Source of the DNA: UBA9160 sp035489755
GTDB lineage: Bacteria > Myxococcota_A > UBA9160
Direction of reading: 5' to 3'
Assembly: GCA_035489755.1 (NCBI GenBank)
Contig: DATGZK010000063.1
Location: 1-64,000, forward strand
DNA: 64,000 bases
Part shown: one piece after another, positions 1-8,465 of the stretch
Layout: each line of letters begins with the position of its first letter
How positions within the stretch are numbered: position 1 is the stretch's first letter
Translations under genes and position numbers: made by a program
Notes under the pieces: model-generated
Told to the model about the DNA's origin: nothing
Database searches by the model: none
What the model saw: the letters and a program-made list of their open reading frames with translations, nothing else

Positions 1-746
1 GTCTTCATCATGTTCGCTTCGAGGTCGGCGAAGCTCTTCTGGTGGCGATCCTTGAGCTGTTCCCCCTTCTCGGTCTCGAGCTGCTGGCGCGCCTCGCGGA
101 TCTTCTCGCGTCGCTGCTCCCGCCGCTGCAGCTCCGCCGGCAACCCTCCGCTGCCATCTCCGTCGCCGTGCTCGTCGTCCTCGCGCGCATTGAGCTCGTC
201 CATCTGCGCCAAGATCTGCGCGATCTCGTCGTCCAGCTGCGCCTCCGCCTCCCGCATCCGACCGTGGCTCATCGCCTTGGAGCGCGACGTATTCGCCCGG
301 ATCTTGCTCCCGTCGATCGCCACCCGCCCCAGCTTCGCCAAGCCCGAACGTCGCGCGATCCGCACCGTCTCGCGCAGTACCTGTGCAAAGTCCTCGCGGT
401 GACGATCCCGAAACCGATTGATCGTGCGAAAGTCCGGCCGCAGATCACTCGCCAAGTACCGGAACCGAAGATCCCAATACAGCCGCCGCGCAATCTCGCG
501 GCCGCTGTACACCCCCGCAATCGCCCCGAACAACCACAGCTTCAACAGCGTCCGGGGTGGGTAGGCATGCTCGCCCATCACCCCGTAGCGGCGCTCGAAG
601 CCGCTCAGGTCGAGACCCTCGATCAGGTCGTCGACGAAGAACACCGGGTCCGAAGGGTCGAGCGCGTCCCCCACGAAGCCCGGGAGCAGTTGCCCTTGTC
701 CCTGCTCGTATGCTTTGAACTGGATCTCATCCCCCGTGACTGTCAT
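1..746 (-). CDS. IS1182-like DDE transposase, N-terminal part (cut by window edge)
   Basis: Reading the minus strand from an ATG at 746 gives 248 residues that stay open to the window edge. The translation has the N-terminal helical region of IS1182/IS5-type transposases (WLFGAIAGVYSGREIARRLY, then RPDFRTINRFR). It continues into VAIDGSKIRAN, where Asp145 is the expected first catalytic Asp of the DDE triad. A Glu/Arg-rich charged linker follows from about residue 165. The second Asp and the Glu lie outside the window. There is no good Shine-Dalgarno; the GGAGAG at about 774-779 lies some 30 nt upstream and belongs to the element end. The protein would cut and paste its own element. Whether it is intact cannot be judged here. 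Family assignment is from motif memory. Confidence 0.85.
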   Translation of the reverse strand, partial: MTVTGDEIQFKAYEQGQGQLLPGFVGDALDPSDPVFFVDDLIEGLDLSGFERRYGVMGEHAYPPRTLLKLWLFGAIAGVYSGREIARRLYWDLRFRYLASDLRPDFRTINRFRDRHREDFAQVLRETVRIARRSGLAKLGRVAIDGSKIRANTSRSKAMSHGRMREAEAQLDDEIAQILAQMDELNAREDDEHGDGDGSGGLPAELQRREQRREKIREARQQLETEKGEQLKDRHQKSFADLEANMMK

Positions 747-779
747 TTTATCCGCAATGACGAGTCTTGGGTCACTCTC
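1..779 (-). mobile_element. IS1182-family insertion sequence, 5' end only
   Basis: The transposase start at 746 lies about 34 bp from the stop codon of the fatty acid hydroxylase gene (780-782). IS elements of this class begin their transposase close to the terminal inverted repeat, so the element end should lie at about 779. The minus-strand sequence here begins GGAGAGTGACCCAAG, a plausible terminal inverted repeat. A CTAG tetranucleotide sits at 780-783 and could be a target site. The other end is off the window, so neither the inverted repeat nor a duplication can be confirmed. Confidence 0.5.
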
Positions 780-1457
780 CTAGCCCTCCAAAAGCGTGCG
801 CGCGGTCGGCGAAACGGTCACGTGGGCGACGTCCGGCGCGGTGCCGAAGAGTCGATCACCCCCAAGCCGCGTTACGCCGTACCAGAAGTGCTCGTTTCGG
901 AAGTGATGAAGTCTGTGGTTCCGCCACAAGCGCTGGTAGTAAGGCGTCCGCGGCACAACACGCGTGTGCACGAGGAAGTGGACCGCTTCGTAGTGGAGGG
1001 TGAGTGCGAGATGCACGAGGAGAGCGGTAAGGGCAAGTTCACGAGTCGGCGCGAGGCGGAAGCAGAGAAGGACGAGGATCGGCAATGTGTACAGATAGGT
1101 GTGCAAGGGAATGAAGAGGATTCGATAGTTCCAAGGATCTTGGTGGTGCGCGCGATGACTGCGCGGTACGGGCAAGTCGATCTTGCGGCCCAGCAGCACG
1201 AAGGGCTTGGCGTGCAGCACAAACACGTGGATCAGCCACTCCTGGACGGGCCAATACAAGAGGACCACGGCGACGACGACGAAGTCGAACGGCGAGAAGC
1301 CGCCGGCGCGGACGCGACCCACGAGAGCCAGTCCCATTAGCAGAAGGAGAATCCGCGGGCTGCCATGGCGAAGGAAAATCGGAAGCGCCTCGCGCAGCGT
1401 GCGCGGGCTGTGCTCGAGACCGACCGCGCTACGGCCTTTCGTCTCGGAAACGTTCAT
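780..1457 (-). CDS. Fatty acid hydroxylase / sterol desaturase family membrane protein
   Basis: This 225-aa integral membrane di-iron enzyme belongs to the fatty acid hydroxylase superfamily. It shows the clustered histidines that bind the two irons: H77 and H82 (WLIHVFVLH), H101/H104/H105 (HRAHH), H155/H160/H164 (HYEAVHFLVH), and H181/H184/H185 with H190 (HRLHHFRNEH). Hydrophobic stretches near residues 36-50, 57-80, 112-132 and 141-155 fit membrane helices. The start is the ATG at 1457. In-frame sequence upstream is open back to a TAG near 1538 and looks like the tail of a FadR-type regulator, so the gene may once have been fused or coupled to it. The substrate (acyl chain, sterol or carotenoid) cannot be told. 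The IS element abuts the stop codon. Confidence 0.8.
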   Translation of the reverse strand: MNVSETKGRSAVGLEHSPRTLREALPIFLRHGSPRILLLLMGLALVGRVRAGGFSPFDFVVVAVVLLYWPVQEWLIHVFVLHAKPFVLLGRKIDLPVPRSHRAHHQDPWNYRILFIPLHTYLYTLPILVLLCFRLAPTRELALTALLVHLALTLHYEAVHFLVHTRVVPRTPYYQRLWRNHRLHHFRNEHFWYGVTRLGGDRLFGTAPDVAHVTVSPTARTLLEG

Positions 1458-1460
1458 CGG

Positions 1461-1849
1461 CTGCGTCGCCCCCGCACCTGTGGCTTGTGGGGAAGGGCGT
1501 ACCTTCTGCAGGACGGCCTTGATCGCCTCCTCGCCCTAGCGCATGAGGCCCCGAGCCCGCGCCTCCGCTTGGCCAGCATCGCCGCAGCCGACAGCCGCCA
1601 CGATCGCACAACGCCGAGAGCCAGTTCACCAGATGGCGTCACGATGAGATCCCCCAGCAAATCAAGCCCTGCGGAGAGGCGGTAGTCGAGCACCTTTGAG
1701 ATGCCCCCATGCCGAACCGAGACGAGGCGTGCCGGCTGCAGCCGTCGTAGCGCCTCGCGCACAGAGTCACGATTGACACCGAGCGCGTCGCCTTCGCAGG
1801 GTGGCCCAGAGCGTTCTGGATCCTCCCGGATTGTCAATTGGTATGACAA
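1461..1849 (-). pseudogene. Decayed FadR/GntR-family transcriptional regulator
   Basis: A minus-strand frame from 1849 encodes a recognisable winged-helix piece: LGVNRDSVREALRRLQ followed by ARLVSVRHGG and a DLLGDLI segment, as in FadR-type GntR regulators. The start of the DNA-binding domain is missing. Only about 30 residues follow the wing before similarity ends, so most of the C-terminal ligand-binding (FCD) domain is gone. A second frame, in phase with the downstream hydroxylase, carries a tail-like GEEAIKAVLQKV at about 1500-1535 after a TAG. I read this as a regulator broken by an internal deletion and a frameshift. It would have controlled, or been joined to, the hydroxylase gene. Confidence 0.55.
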
Positions 1850-1868
1850 TCTTGGAAGCGCTGCGTCC

Positions 1869-4709
1869 TTACTGCCTCCGCCGCGCCTCCTTCAACACGC
1901 GCGCCAGCTGCACGCCGGTGTGCGATTCGGACACCTTCGCGACTTGCTCCGGTGTGCCGCGTGCGACAAGGCACCCGCCGCCCGGCCCACCGCCGGGCCC
2001 AAGGTCGATCACCCAATCCGCTGTCTTGATGACGTCGAGGTTGTGTTCGATGACGAGGACCGTGTTGCCCGCATCGACAAGACGTCCGAGAACGTCCAGC
2101 AGTTTCTTCACGTCGTGGAAGTGAAGGCCGGTCGTCGGCTCGTCAAGCACATACAAGGTGCGGCCCGTCGCGCGACGGGCGAGCTCTCGCGAGAGCTTGA
2201 TGCGCTGCGCCTCTCCACCCGAGAGCGTCGGCGAGGGTTGCCCGAGATGCAGGTACTCGAGGCCCACGTCCGCGAGGAGCCGAAGCGGCGGCGCGACCGT
2301 CGGGTGCGAGGCGAACAGTTCGAGGGCCTCGGCCACCGTGAGCTCAAGCACGTCCGCGATCGACCGACCCTTGTACCGGACGGCCAGAGTGGCTGCGTTG
2401 AAGCGGCGGCCCTGGCATTCTTCGCACTTCACATATACGTCGGGCAGAAAGTGCATCTCGATTTGGCGTACGCCATCGCCCTGGCACGCCTCGCACCGGC
2501 CACCCTTCACATTGAAAGAGAAGCGGCCCGGCTTGTAACCATGCACGCGGGCATCCGGCAGGAGAGCAAAGAAATCACGAATCGCGTCGAAGACCTTGAT
2601 GTAGGTCACAGGATTGCTGCGCGGAGTTCGCCCAATCGGACGCTGATCGATGCTGATCACCTTGTCGAGCTGCTCGGTGCCCGCAATCGCTCGATGCGCG
2701 CCAGGCCGTCGCGTCGCGCCGTGGAGCTTGCGCGCAAGTGCGGGATAGAGGATGTCATTCACAAGTGTCGATTTTCCGGCACCCGATACGCCCGTGACCG
2801 CCGTCAGGACGCCGAGAGGGATTTCAATGTCCACGTCGGCCAGGTTGTTCTCGCGGGCACCGAGCAGCTTGAGCGCGCCGGTCGGTTGACGTCGCTCGGC
2901 CGGGACCTCGATCCGCAGGCGCCCGGAGAGATACGCGCCGGTCACCGACTCACGGCTCCGCACGAGGGAGGCCGGCGTGCCGGCATGGACGATCCGCCCA
3001 CCCGCAACGCCTGCGCCTGGTCCGAAGTCGATCACATGGTCGGCGGCGCGGATCGTCTCCTCGTCGTGTTCAACCACCACCACCGTATTCCCGATGTCGC
3101 GCAGGCGAAGGAGGGTGTCGAGCAGACGACGATTGTCGCGCTGGTGCAAGCCGATCGACGGCTCGTCGAGGATATAGATCACACCCGTGAGCTCGCTCCC
3201 CACCTGGGAAGCCAGCCGAATGCGCTGCGACTCGCCGCCTGAGAGAGAGGGTCCGGCGCGGTCGAGCGAGAGATACGACAAGCCGACGGCCGCGAGGAAA
3301 TCGAGGCGGCCGCGGATCTCTTTCAGCAGCTCCGCTGCGATTTCGCGCGCTGCGCCCTCGAGCGCGAGCTCGCTGAGGAACTGGCGTGCGTCCTCGATCG
3401 TCAGGGCCGAAAGCTCGACGATACTCTTGCCTCCGATGCGCACGGCGGCGCTCTCGGGCCGCAGTCGCACACCGCGGCACGCCGAGCACTCGGTATCCCC
3501 GAGGAACTGTGCGTACCAGCGCTTGGCACTCTCCGAGCTGGTTTCGCGGAAGCGGCGCATGAGGCGCGGCAAGACGCCCTCCCAGGTCATGACAAACGAT
3601 GCCTTGCCGCCCTCCTTGCCCTTCCAGGACACACGGAACTCGCGTTCGCCCGCGCCGTTCAGCAAGAGCTCCCGCTGCCTCTTGGTGAGCGCCCGGATCG
3701 GCACGTCGAAGGGAATGGCGAGCTGCTTCAGAATTTGGGTGCGCAGCCCACTCCAGCTCGACTTCTTCGAGATCTCCTTCCCCCACGGTTTGACCGCACC
3801 CTCGTCGAGGGACAGCGACTCGTCGGGAATCACGAGCTGAGGATCGATTTCCACCCGCGAACCCAATCCGTTGCACTCCGAACACATGCCTTGCGGGCTA
3901 TTGAAGGAGAAGCTCTGCGGCGTGAGCTCCGGAAACGAGATGCCGCAGGCGCTACACGCCATGCTCTCCGAGAAGACCCGGTCCTTCTGGCCCTCGACCG
4001 CAGTGATTAGCGTTCCGCCGCCGACCTTAAGCGCCGTTTCCACAGATCCCGTGACGCGAGAGACGAGACCCGGTGCCACCACGATGCGGTCCACCACTGC
4101 CTCGACGTGATGTTTTCTGCGCTTGTCGAGCGTGCTTACGTCCTCGGAGAGAACGATTTCGCCGTCGATTCGCAAACGCACGAAGCCCGACTTGCGGGCA
4201 TCGGCCAAGAGCTCGCGATGCTCGCCCTTGCGGTTCACGAGCAGCGGAGCGAGAAGGGCAAGGCGCGCGCCTTGCGGCAGCGCCAAGATCTCCCGGGCGA
4301 TTTGCTGCGCAGTTTGGCCGCGCACGGTGCGACCACAACGGTGGCAATGCTGCATGCCGACGCGCGCATAAAGCACGCGCAAGTAGTCGGAGATCTCGGT
4401 GATGGTGCCGACTGTCGAGCGCGGGTTCGTCCCGGTTGTCTTCTGTTCGATGGAGATGGTGGGCGAGAGGCCGCGGATCGTGTCGTATTTCGGCTTCTCC
4501 ATCTGGCCGAGGAACTGGCGGGCGTAGGCGGAGAGGGACTCGACATAGCGCCGCTGACCCTCGGCGTAGAGGGTGTCAAAGGCAAGAGACGACTTCCCCG
4601 AACCCGAAACGCCGGTGAGGACAACGAGTTTCTTCTTCGGGATGCGGACGTCGATGGACTGGAGGTTGTGTTCGCGGGCGCCCCGGATCAGAACGTGATC
4701 GAGTTCCAT
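1869..4709 (-). CDS. uvrA: Excinuclease ABC subunit A
   Basis: UvrA is the damage-sensing ATPase of nucleotide excision repair; with UvrB it locates bulky lesions in DNA. At 946 aa it has the usual length. The first ABC module has Walker A GVSGSGKSS (residues 33-41) and signature LSGGESQRIRLASQ; the second has GVSGAGKST and LSGGEAQRIKLSREL. Zinc-finger cysteines are visible as CSACG...CSECNGLG and CEACQGDG...CEECQG. The start is the ATG at 4709 giving MELDHVLIRGAREHNL; 17 further upstream codons are open but not family-like. It is divergent from the cytochrome c gene across a 320-bp spacer. I saw no convincing LexA box. Confidence 0.97.
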   Translation of the reverse strand: MELDHVLIRGAREHNLQSIDVRIPKKKLVVLTGVSGSGKSSLAFDTLYAEGQRRYVESLSAYARQFLGQMEKPKYDTIRGLSPTISIEQKTTGTNPRSTVGTITEISDYLRVLYARVGMQHCHRCGRTVRGQTAQQIAREILALPQGARLALLAPLLVNRKGEHRELLADARKSGFVRLRIDGEIVLSEDVSTLDKRRKHHVEAVVDRIVVAPGLVSRVTGSVETALKVGGGTLITAVEGQKDRVFSESMACSACGISFPELTPQSFSFNSPQGMCSECNGLGSRVEIDPQLVIPDESLSLDEGAVKPWGKEISKKSSWSGLRTQILKQLAIPFDVPIRALTKRQRELLLNGAGEREFRVSWKGKEGGKASFVMTWEGVLPRLMRRFRETSSESAKRWYAQFLGDTECSACRGVRLRPESAAVRIGGKSIVELSALTIEDARQFLSELALEGAAREIAAELLKEIRGRLDFLAAVGLSYLSLDRAGPSLSGGESQRIRLASQVGSELTGVIYILDEPSIGLHQRDNRRLLDTLLRLRDIGNTVVVVEHDEETIRAADHVIDFGPGAGVAGGRIVHAGTPASLVRSRESVTGAYLSGRLRIEVPAERRQPTGALKLLGARENNLADVDIEIPLGVLTAVTGVSGAGKSTLVNDILYPALARKLHGATRRPGAHRAIAGTEQLDKVISIDQRPIGRTPRSNPVTYIKVFDAIRDFFALLPDARVHGYKPGRFSFNVKGGRCEACQGDGVRQIEMHFLPDVYVKCEECQGRRFNAATLAVRYKGRSIADVLELTVAEALELFASHPTVAPPLRLLADVGLEYLHLGQPSPTLSGGEAQRIKLSRELARRATGRTLYVLDEPTTGLHFHDVKKLLDVLGRLVDAGNTVLVIEHNLDVIKTADWVIDLGPGGGPGGGCLVARGTPEQVAKVSESHTGVQLARVLKEARRRQ

Positions 4710-5029
4710 GGGTAGGGCAAGAAGCTTAACTTGGGCGAGCCCACGACGGAACGAGGCCATGCTGCCAGCCTTGTGACAGGAGGCTCTTGGGACAGGCAGC
4801 GAGCTCCCGCGGGTGTAACCAAGGGTCTGCGCGGGCTCGCCGGCGTCCCCCTAGCCGGGGCGGCCCGGCTTGGACCTTCACGGGATCGGACCCAGCCACC
4901 GATCGCAGCGCAAGGCCCGCGCCTGCACTCGCTGGAGCCGCGATGCAACTCTCCTTGGGGGGGCGCGGTCGCCTGGGCGACCACCGGAGGCCATGGAATC
5001 TGCTACGCAAAGCGCGAGGAGGATGGAGC
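4710..5029. other. Divergent uvrA / cytochrome c spacer with a perfect palindrome
   Basis: No gene is visible in this 320-bp spacer, which must hold the promoters of both flanking genes. GGTCGCC-TG-GGCGACC at 4967-4982 is a perfect 7-bp inverted repeat ending 47 bp before the cytochrome start; it could be an operator or a leader hairpin. An AGCGCGAGGAGG Shine-Dalgarno region follows at 5011-5022. I see no clear -35/-10 pair on either strand. Confidence 0.35.
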
Positions 5030-5488
5030 ATGATCAAGCCTCGGGTCTCGCGCGTATCGGTTTCCGGCCGCTCTTTCTGGGCGGCGGGAGCCGTGTCCGC
5101 GCTCGCCCTTTGTCTCGTCGGGGCGAGCGGGCCCGAGCAGGACAAGCCGTCCGGCGTTCTTGTCGAAGTCGGCCGCGCAGACTATCTGCGCTATTGCGCC
5201 TCCTGCCACGGCGTAGACGCCCACGGAAAGGGCCCGGTGGCGGAGACGCTGCGGACCCCTCCACCGGACCTCACCCAAATCGCGAAACGCCACGGCGGCA
5301 AGCTCCCTGCCGGAGAGATCGCAGCCTTCATCGACGGTCGAACCATGGTTTCCGCCCACGGGCCGCGCGAGATGCCGGTCTGGGGAAGGATTCTTGGCGA
5401 GAAGATCGCCGAGGGGACCACCGAGGACGAAGTCGCGCGCGGTCGAATCGATGCCCTCGTCGCGTACTTGATGTCGATCCAAGAGTGA
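5030..5488 (+). CDS. Exported class I c-type cytochrome
   Basis: This 152-aa protein starts with a basic segment and a hydrophobic helix (FWAAGAVSALALCLVGASG, about residues 13-31), a Sec signal or membrane anchor. One haem c site, CASCHG, lies near residue 57. A distal EMPVWG methionine near residue 119 is the likely sixth haem ligand. The fold fits a small periplasmic monohaem cytochrome c (cytochrome_C_C/CccA type) that carries electrons. The ATG at 5030 was chosen because GAGGAGG lies 7-10 nt upstream and the signal peptide begins there; more upstream starts give Arg-rich non-family sequence. It is a single gene, convergent with the acyl-CoA dehydrogenase operon. The redox partner is unknown. 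Confidence 0.85.
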   Translation: MIKPRVSRVSVSGRSFWAAGAVSALALCLVGASGPEQDKPSGVLVEVGRADYLRYCASCHGVDAHGKGPVAETLRTPPPDLTQIAKRHGGKLPAGEIAAFIDGRTMVSAHGPREMPVWGRILGEKIAEGTTEDEVARGRIDALVAYLMSIQE

Positions 5489-5581
5489 GCACGCCGCAGC
5501 GCGCCGCGTCCCCGCCGAAGAGCATGGGGACAGGGCTGCGCCCGCGAGCGCCTCACCGTCGTCACACCTGGTCGATGTGCC

Positions 5582-6829
5582 CTACTTCGTGATGTTTCCG
5601 GTCGGGATATCGCGGAACGGCTTTTCCTTGTCCACGCGAATCTCAGGCGGCAGTCGCAGCACCCGCTCAGCGATGATGTTCTTCAAGATCTCATCCGTGC
5701 CGCCGGCGATGCGCAGACCCGGAGCGCCGAGGTACGCGTCCTGCCAGAGGGCCTCTTGCGGCGTCGACGCTTTGTCCGCAAGCGCTCCCAGCGCACCTTG
5801 CAGTTCCACCGCGAAGGCGGCCATCTGCTGGCCGAGGGGCGCTCCGACAGCTTTGCCGATCGAGCCTTCGGGGCCCGGAGTCTGGCCACGAGAAAGCGCG
5901 GAAAGCGTGCGATAGCTCGTGTACTGGAGGCCTTTTGAGCGCACGTAGAAGTCGGCGAGCTTCTGGCGCACCGCCGAGTCTTCGATCGCGGGACGGCCAT
6001 TGCGACGAGTCTGCCTTGCGAGCCGGAGCAAATCCTTAAACCGCCCCGAGCCTGTACCCGCGCCGATCGCCACGCGCTCATTCATGAGCGTGGTGAGCGC
6101 AACGCGCCAGCCGTCTCCCACCGCACCGAGACGGTTGGAATCGGGTACCCGCACATTGGTGAAGAACACTTCGTTGAAGCCCGACGAGCCGTTGATCTGT
6201 TTGATCGGCCGCACCTCGATGCCGGGCGAGCGCATGTCGACGATGAAGTAGGTGAGGCCAGCGTGCTTCGCCGCATTGGAATCGGTGCGCGTCACGATCA
6301 TGCCCCAGTCACAAAAGTGCGCGCCGGTACTCCAGATCTTCTGACCGTTCAGAAGCCAGTCGGTCCCGTCCTTCGTCGCTGTGGTACGAAGGCCCGCCAG
6401 GTCAGAACCCGCCGCCGGCTCGCTAAAGAGTTGGCACCACACCTCTTCACCGCGCAGCATGGAACGCACGTACTTCTTCTTCTGCTCGGGCGAACCGTGA
6501 GCCATGATCGTCGGACCTAGCATCCCGTGACCGATCGCGTAGATATTCGGCGGCACCCGAAACTTCGCCTCTTCTTGATTGAAGATTACCCGTTGCATCG
6601 GCGTTGCATCCTGACCCCCGTACTCCTTGGGCCAAGTGATACACGCCCAGCCGGCGTCGGCTTTTTTGGCCTGCCAGGCCTTGCACGATTTGATCGTGGC
6701 TTCGTCCTCCCGCTCGCCCATCTCACTCGGGGCCACCTTCGAAGGATCGAGCGGCTCGGCATTCTTCTCCAGCCAGCCGCGCGCCCGCGCGCGGAAGGCA
6801 GCCTCTTCCGGGGTATCGTTAAAGTCCAT
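5582..6829 (-). CDS. Acyl-CoA dehydrogenase, larger subunit of a probable two-subunit enzyme
   Basis: This 415-aa FAD-dependent acyl-CoA dehydrogenase introduces an alpha-beta double bond into an acyl-CoA. The N-terminal helical domain is followed by the beta-domain signature CQLFSEPAAGSDLAGLRTTA and GQKIWSTGAHFCDWG, then a C-terminal helical domain ending GGTDEILKNIIAERVL. It is the second gene of an operon with another acyl-CoA dehydrogenase 30 bp upstream. Such pairs, one about 400 and one about 370 aa, form heterotetramers in steroid side-chain or branched-acyl degradation (FadE26/27 and FadE28/29 type in actinobacteria). The substrate is not decidable here. Start ATG at 6829, with GAGAGGAACCCGAG upstream. 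Confidence 0.88.
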   Translation of the reverse strand: MDFNDTPEEAAFRARARGWLEKNAEPLDPSKVAPSEMGEREDEATIKSCKAWQAKKADAGWACITWPKEYGGQDATPMQRVIFNQEEAKFRVPPNIYAIGHGMLGPTIMAHGSPEQKKKYVRSMLRGEEVWCQLFSEPAAGSDLAGLRTTATKDGTDWLLNGQKIWSTGAHFCDWGMIVTRTDSNAAKHAGLTYFIVDMRSPGIEVRPIKQINGSSGFNEVFFTNVRVPDSNRLGAVGDGWRVALTTLMNERVAIGAGTGSGRFKDLLRLARQTRRNGRPAIEDSAVRQKLADFYVRSKGLQYTSYRTLSALSRGQTPGPEGSIGKAVGAPLGQQMAAFAVELQGALGALADKASTPQEALWQDAYLGAPGLRIAGGTDEILKNIIAERVLRLPPEIRVDKEKPFRDIPTGNITK

Positions 6830-6859
6830 CTCGGGTTCCTCTCGTCGAGTAGAATGGGA

Positions 6860-7978
6860 CTAGGCAGCGTCGCGCGATTCAAGTCGCCGGATTAGCTTCT
6901 CCCGCCATTCCGCTGCGCTTCCAAGAGCAAGGCCCAGCAGCTTCGCCCGGCGGTAGAACAAGTGGCAGTCGTATTCCCAGGTGAAACCCACACCGCCGTG
7001 GAGCTGGATCATCTCTTCCGCCGAAAGTGAAAAGGCGTCGCAGGCCGCAATTCGGGCCCCGGCCGCAGCGACCGGCAGATCCTCCGCGCTGCTCGAGAGC
7101 GCCCACGCGCCATAGTAGGCGTTGGAGCGACCGAGCTCGAGCGCGCAGTACACGTCGGCCATGCGGTGCTTGAGCGCCTGGAACGAGGCCACAGGACGGC
7201 CGAAGGCGTAGCGGCCCATGGTGAACTCGCGCGTGATCTCGAGCGCGCGCTGCGCAGCGCCAAGCTGCTCGAAGGCCATCATCACCGCTGCGCGGTCGAG
7301 CACTCGTTCGAAGATTTGAAAGCCCTTGCCCGCGTCTCCGAGCAGCTCCGCCGTCACCCCTTCGAAGCGCAGGCGGGCTTGGGACCGTGAGGGATCGAAC
7401 GACTCGAGTGAGGTGCGCGTGACGCCACTGGCACCGAGATCCGCGAGCGCGAGGCAGGGCGCCCCCTTGGCGTCCTTCGCCAGCACGACGGCAAGACCCG
7501 CGCTGTCGCCGTCGGGGACCGGGACCTTCTCGCCGCTCAGTCGCCCGGCGTCAAAGCGGGTGGAGACAAACTCGGGGTCCAGAAGATCGCTGGCGCCCTC
7601 GGCGAAGGCAAAGGTGCCGATCAGCTCACCCGAGCAAAGCCGGGGCAGGTACTTTTTCCTTTGGAGTTCGCTACCCGCGAGGAGCAGCGCTTCGGTCGCG
7701 AGATAGACCGACGAAGAAAAGGGGATTGGAGCGAGCGCTCGCCCGACTTCCTCGGCAATCAAGACAAGCTCGAGATAGCCGAGACCCGCCCCCCCATATT
7801 GCTCGGGCACAGCGGCGCCGAGCCAACCCATCTCCGCCGCTCCTTTCCAAAGGCCCGAGTCATAGGGCTTCGAGGATTCGAGAACGGCGCGACAGACCTC
7901 AAGGCCCGAGTGCTCGGCCAGATAGTCCCGAGCCGTCTTCTGGACGAGCTTCTGGTCCTCAGAAAATTCGAAGTTCAT
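6860..7978 (-). CDS. Acyl-CoA dehydrogenase, smaller subunit
   Basis: This 372-aa partner of the downstream acyl-CoA dehydrogenase has the family fold: N-terminal FSEDQKLVQKTARDYL, a PEQYGGAGLG loop, and a C-terminal MIQLHGGVGFTWEYDCHLFYRRAK typical of FadE/CaiA-like proteins. The central beta domain is short and diverged, as in one chain of the alpha2beta2 enzymes where FAD and active-site residues are divided between subunits. The start is the ATG at 7978, with AGAGGAG about 8 nt upstream; longer readings give low-complexity sequence. It is the promoter-proximal gene of the operon, and a palindrome at 7995-8010 sits just ahead of the coding sequence. Confidence 0.87.
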   Translation of the reverse strand: MNFEFSEDQKLVQKTARDYLAEHSGLEVCRAVLESSKPYDSGLWKGAAEMGWLGAAVPEQYGGAGLGYLELVLIAEEVGRALAPIPFSSSVYLATEALLLAGSELQRKKYLPRLCSGELIGTFAFAEGASDLLDPEFVSTRFDAGRLSGEKVPVPDGDSAGLAVVLAKDAKGAPCLALADLGASGVTRTSLESFDPSRSQARLRFEGVTAELLGDAGKGFQIFERVLDRAAVMMAFEQLGAAQRALEITREFTMGRYAFGRPVASFQALKHRMADVYCALELGRSNAYYGAWALSSSAEDLPVAAAGARIAACDAFSLSAEEMIQLHGGVGFTWEYDCHLFYRRAKLLGLALGSAAEWREKLIRRLESRDAA

Positions 7979-7994
7979 GCAGCGGAACTCCTCT

Positions 7995-8010
7995 TTGACT
8001 GGAGAGTCAA
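7995..8010. promoter_or_regulatory. Palindromic operator candidate of the acyl-CoA dehydrogenase operon
   Basis: TTGACT-GGAG-AGTCAA is a perfect 6-bp inverted repeat with a 4-bp centre, 17 nt before the first start codon. On the minus strand a TATACT, possibly a -10 box, lies at about 8020-8025, which would place the palindrome just after the transcription start. That is where repressors of fatty-acid genes (TetR or FadR type) often bind. Inferred from position and symmetry only. Confidence 0.4.
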
Positions 8011-8465
8011 CCGGGCTGCCAGTATAGAACGTGGGAGGCGGGATGGCGCTCTCCTTTGCGAACCGGGAGCGTCGCGAGTCCACATCACCGGGGGCAGGCG
8101 AGAAGCCGTCCCACTTTGGTGCTGGTGATCCAACCCCTGGGCCCCCGGGAGGGGGGCGCGCGGCCGCGCCCTCGGAGGCCCCATCTCGCGGTCGCGAGAT
8201 CGGGAAATTCCGCGCGGCCGAGGAGCTGGAGCCGCGGGAGCTTGCGCACCCAGGGGCGCGGCCGCGGGTGGAACGCGAGGCCAAGTTTTTCGCCTCGGGG
8301 CGGCTCCGGCGACTTCGGGGAGAAGGCGCTCGCGCGCAGGAAGGGCAGGCCAGAAGCCTGGCAGGACAAAAGAAGCGACCCGCCTACCAGGACCCGAAGG
8401 TCGGAGCCCCTTCTCGGCCCGGTCGAGGCAAGGCCGGCAAGAAGTGCCGACCCGGTCCCGCCGCG
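8011..8465. other. Spacer without a convincing gene
   Basis: About 450 bp upstream of the dehydrogenase operon and downstream of ilvE. It is very GC-rich; all frames give Arg/Pro/Gly-rich sequence without domain signals. Apart from the operator region at its left end I see nothing definite. Confidence 0.4.

Noticed and set aside
42..1340. Long plus-strand open frame at the left edge
   Set aside because: Antisense of the transposase and hydroxylase genes; no domain logic, and the minus-strand reading gives clear protein families.
1701..3242. 513-codon plus-strand open frame
   Set aside because: Lies inside uvrA on the other strand; long open antisense frames are expected in GC-rich DNA.
8006..8021. 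Sigma-54-like TGGCAGC-CCGG-TTGAC on the minus strand upstream of the acyl-CoA dehydrogenases
   Set aside because: The essential -12 GC is GA and two further bases differ; the palindrome and TATACT fit the region better.
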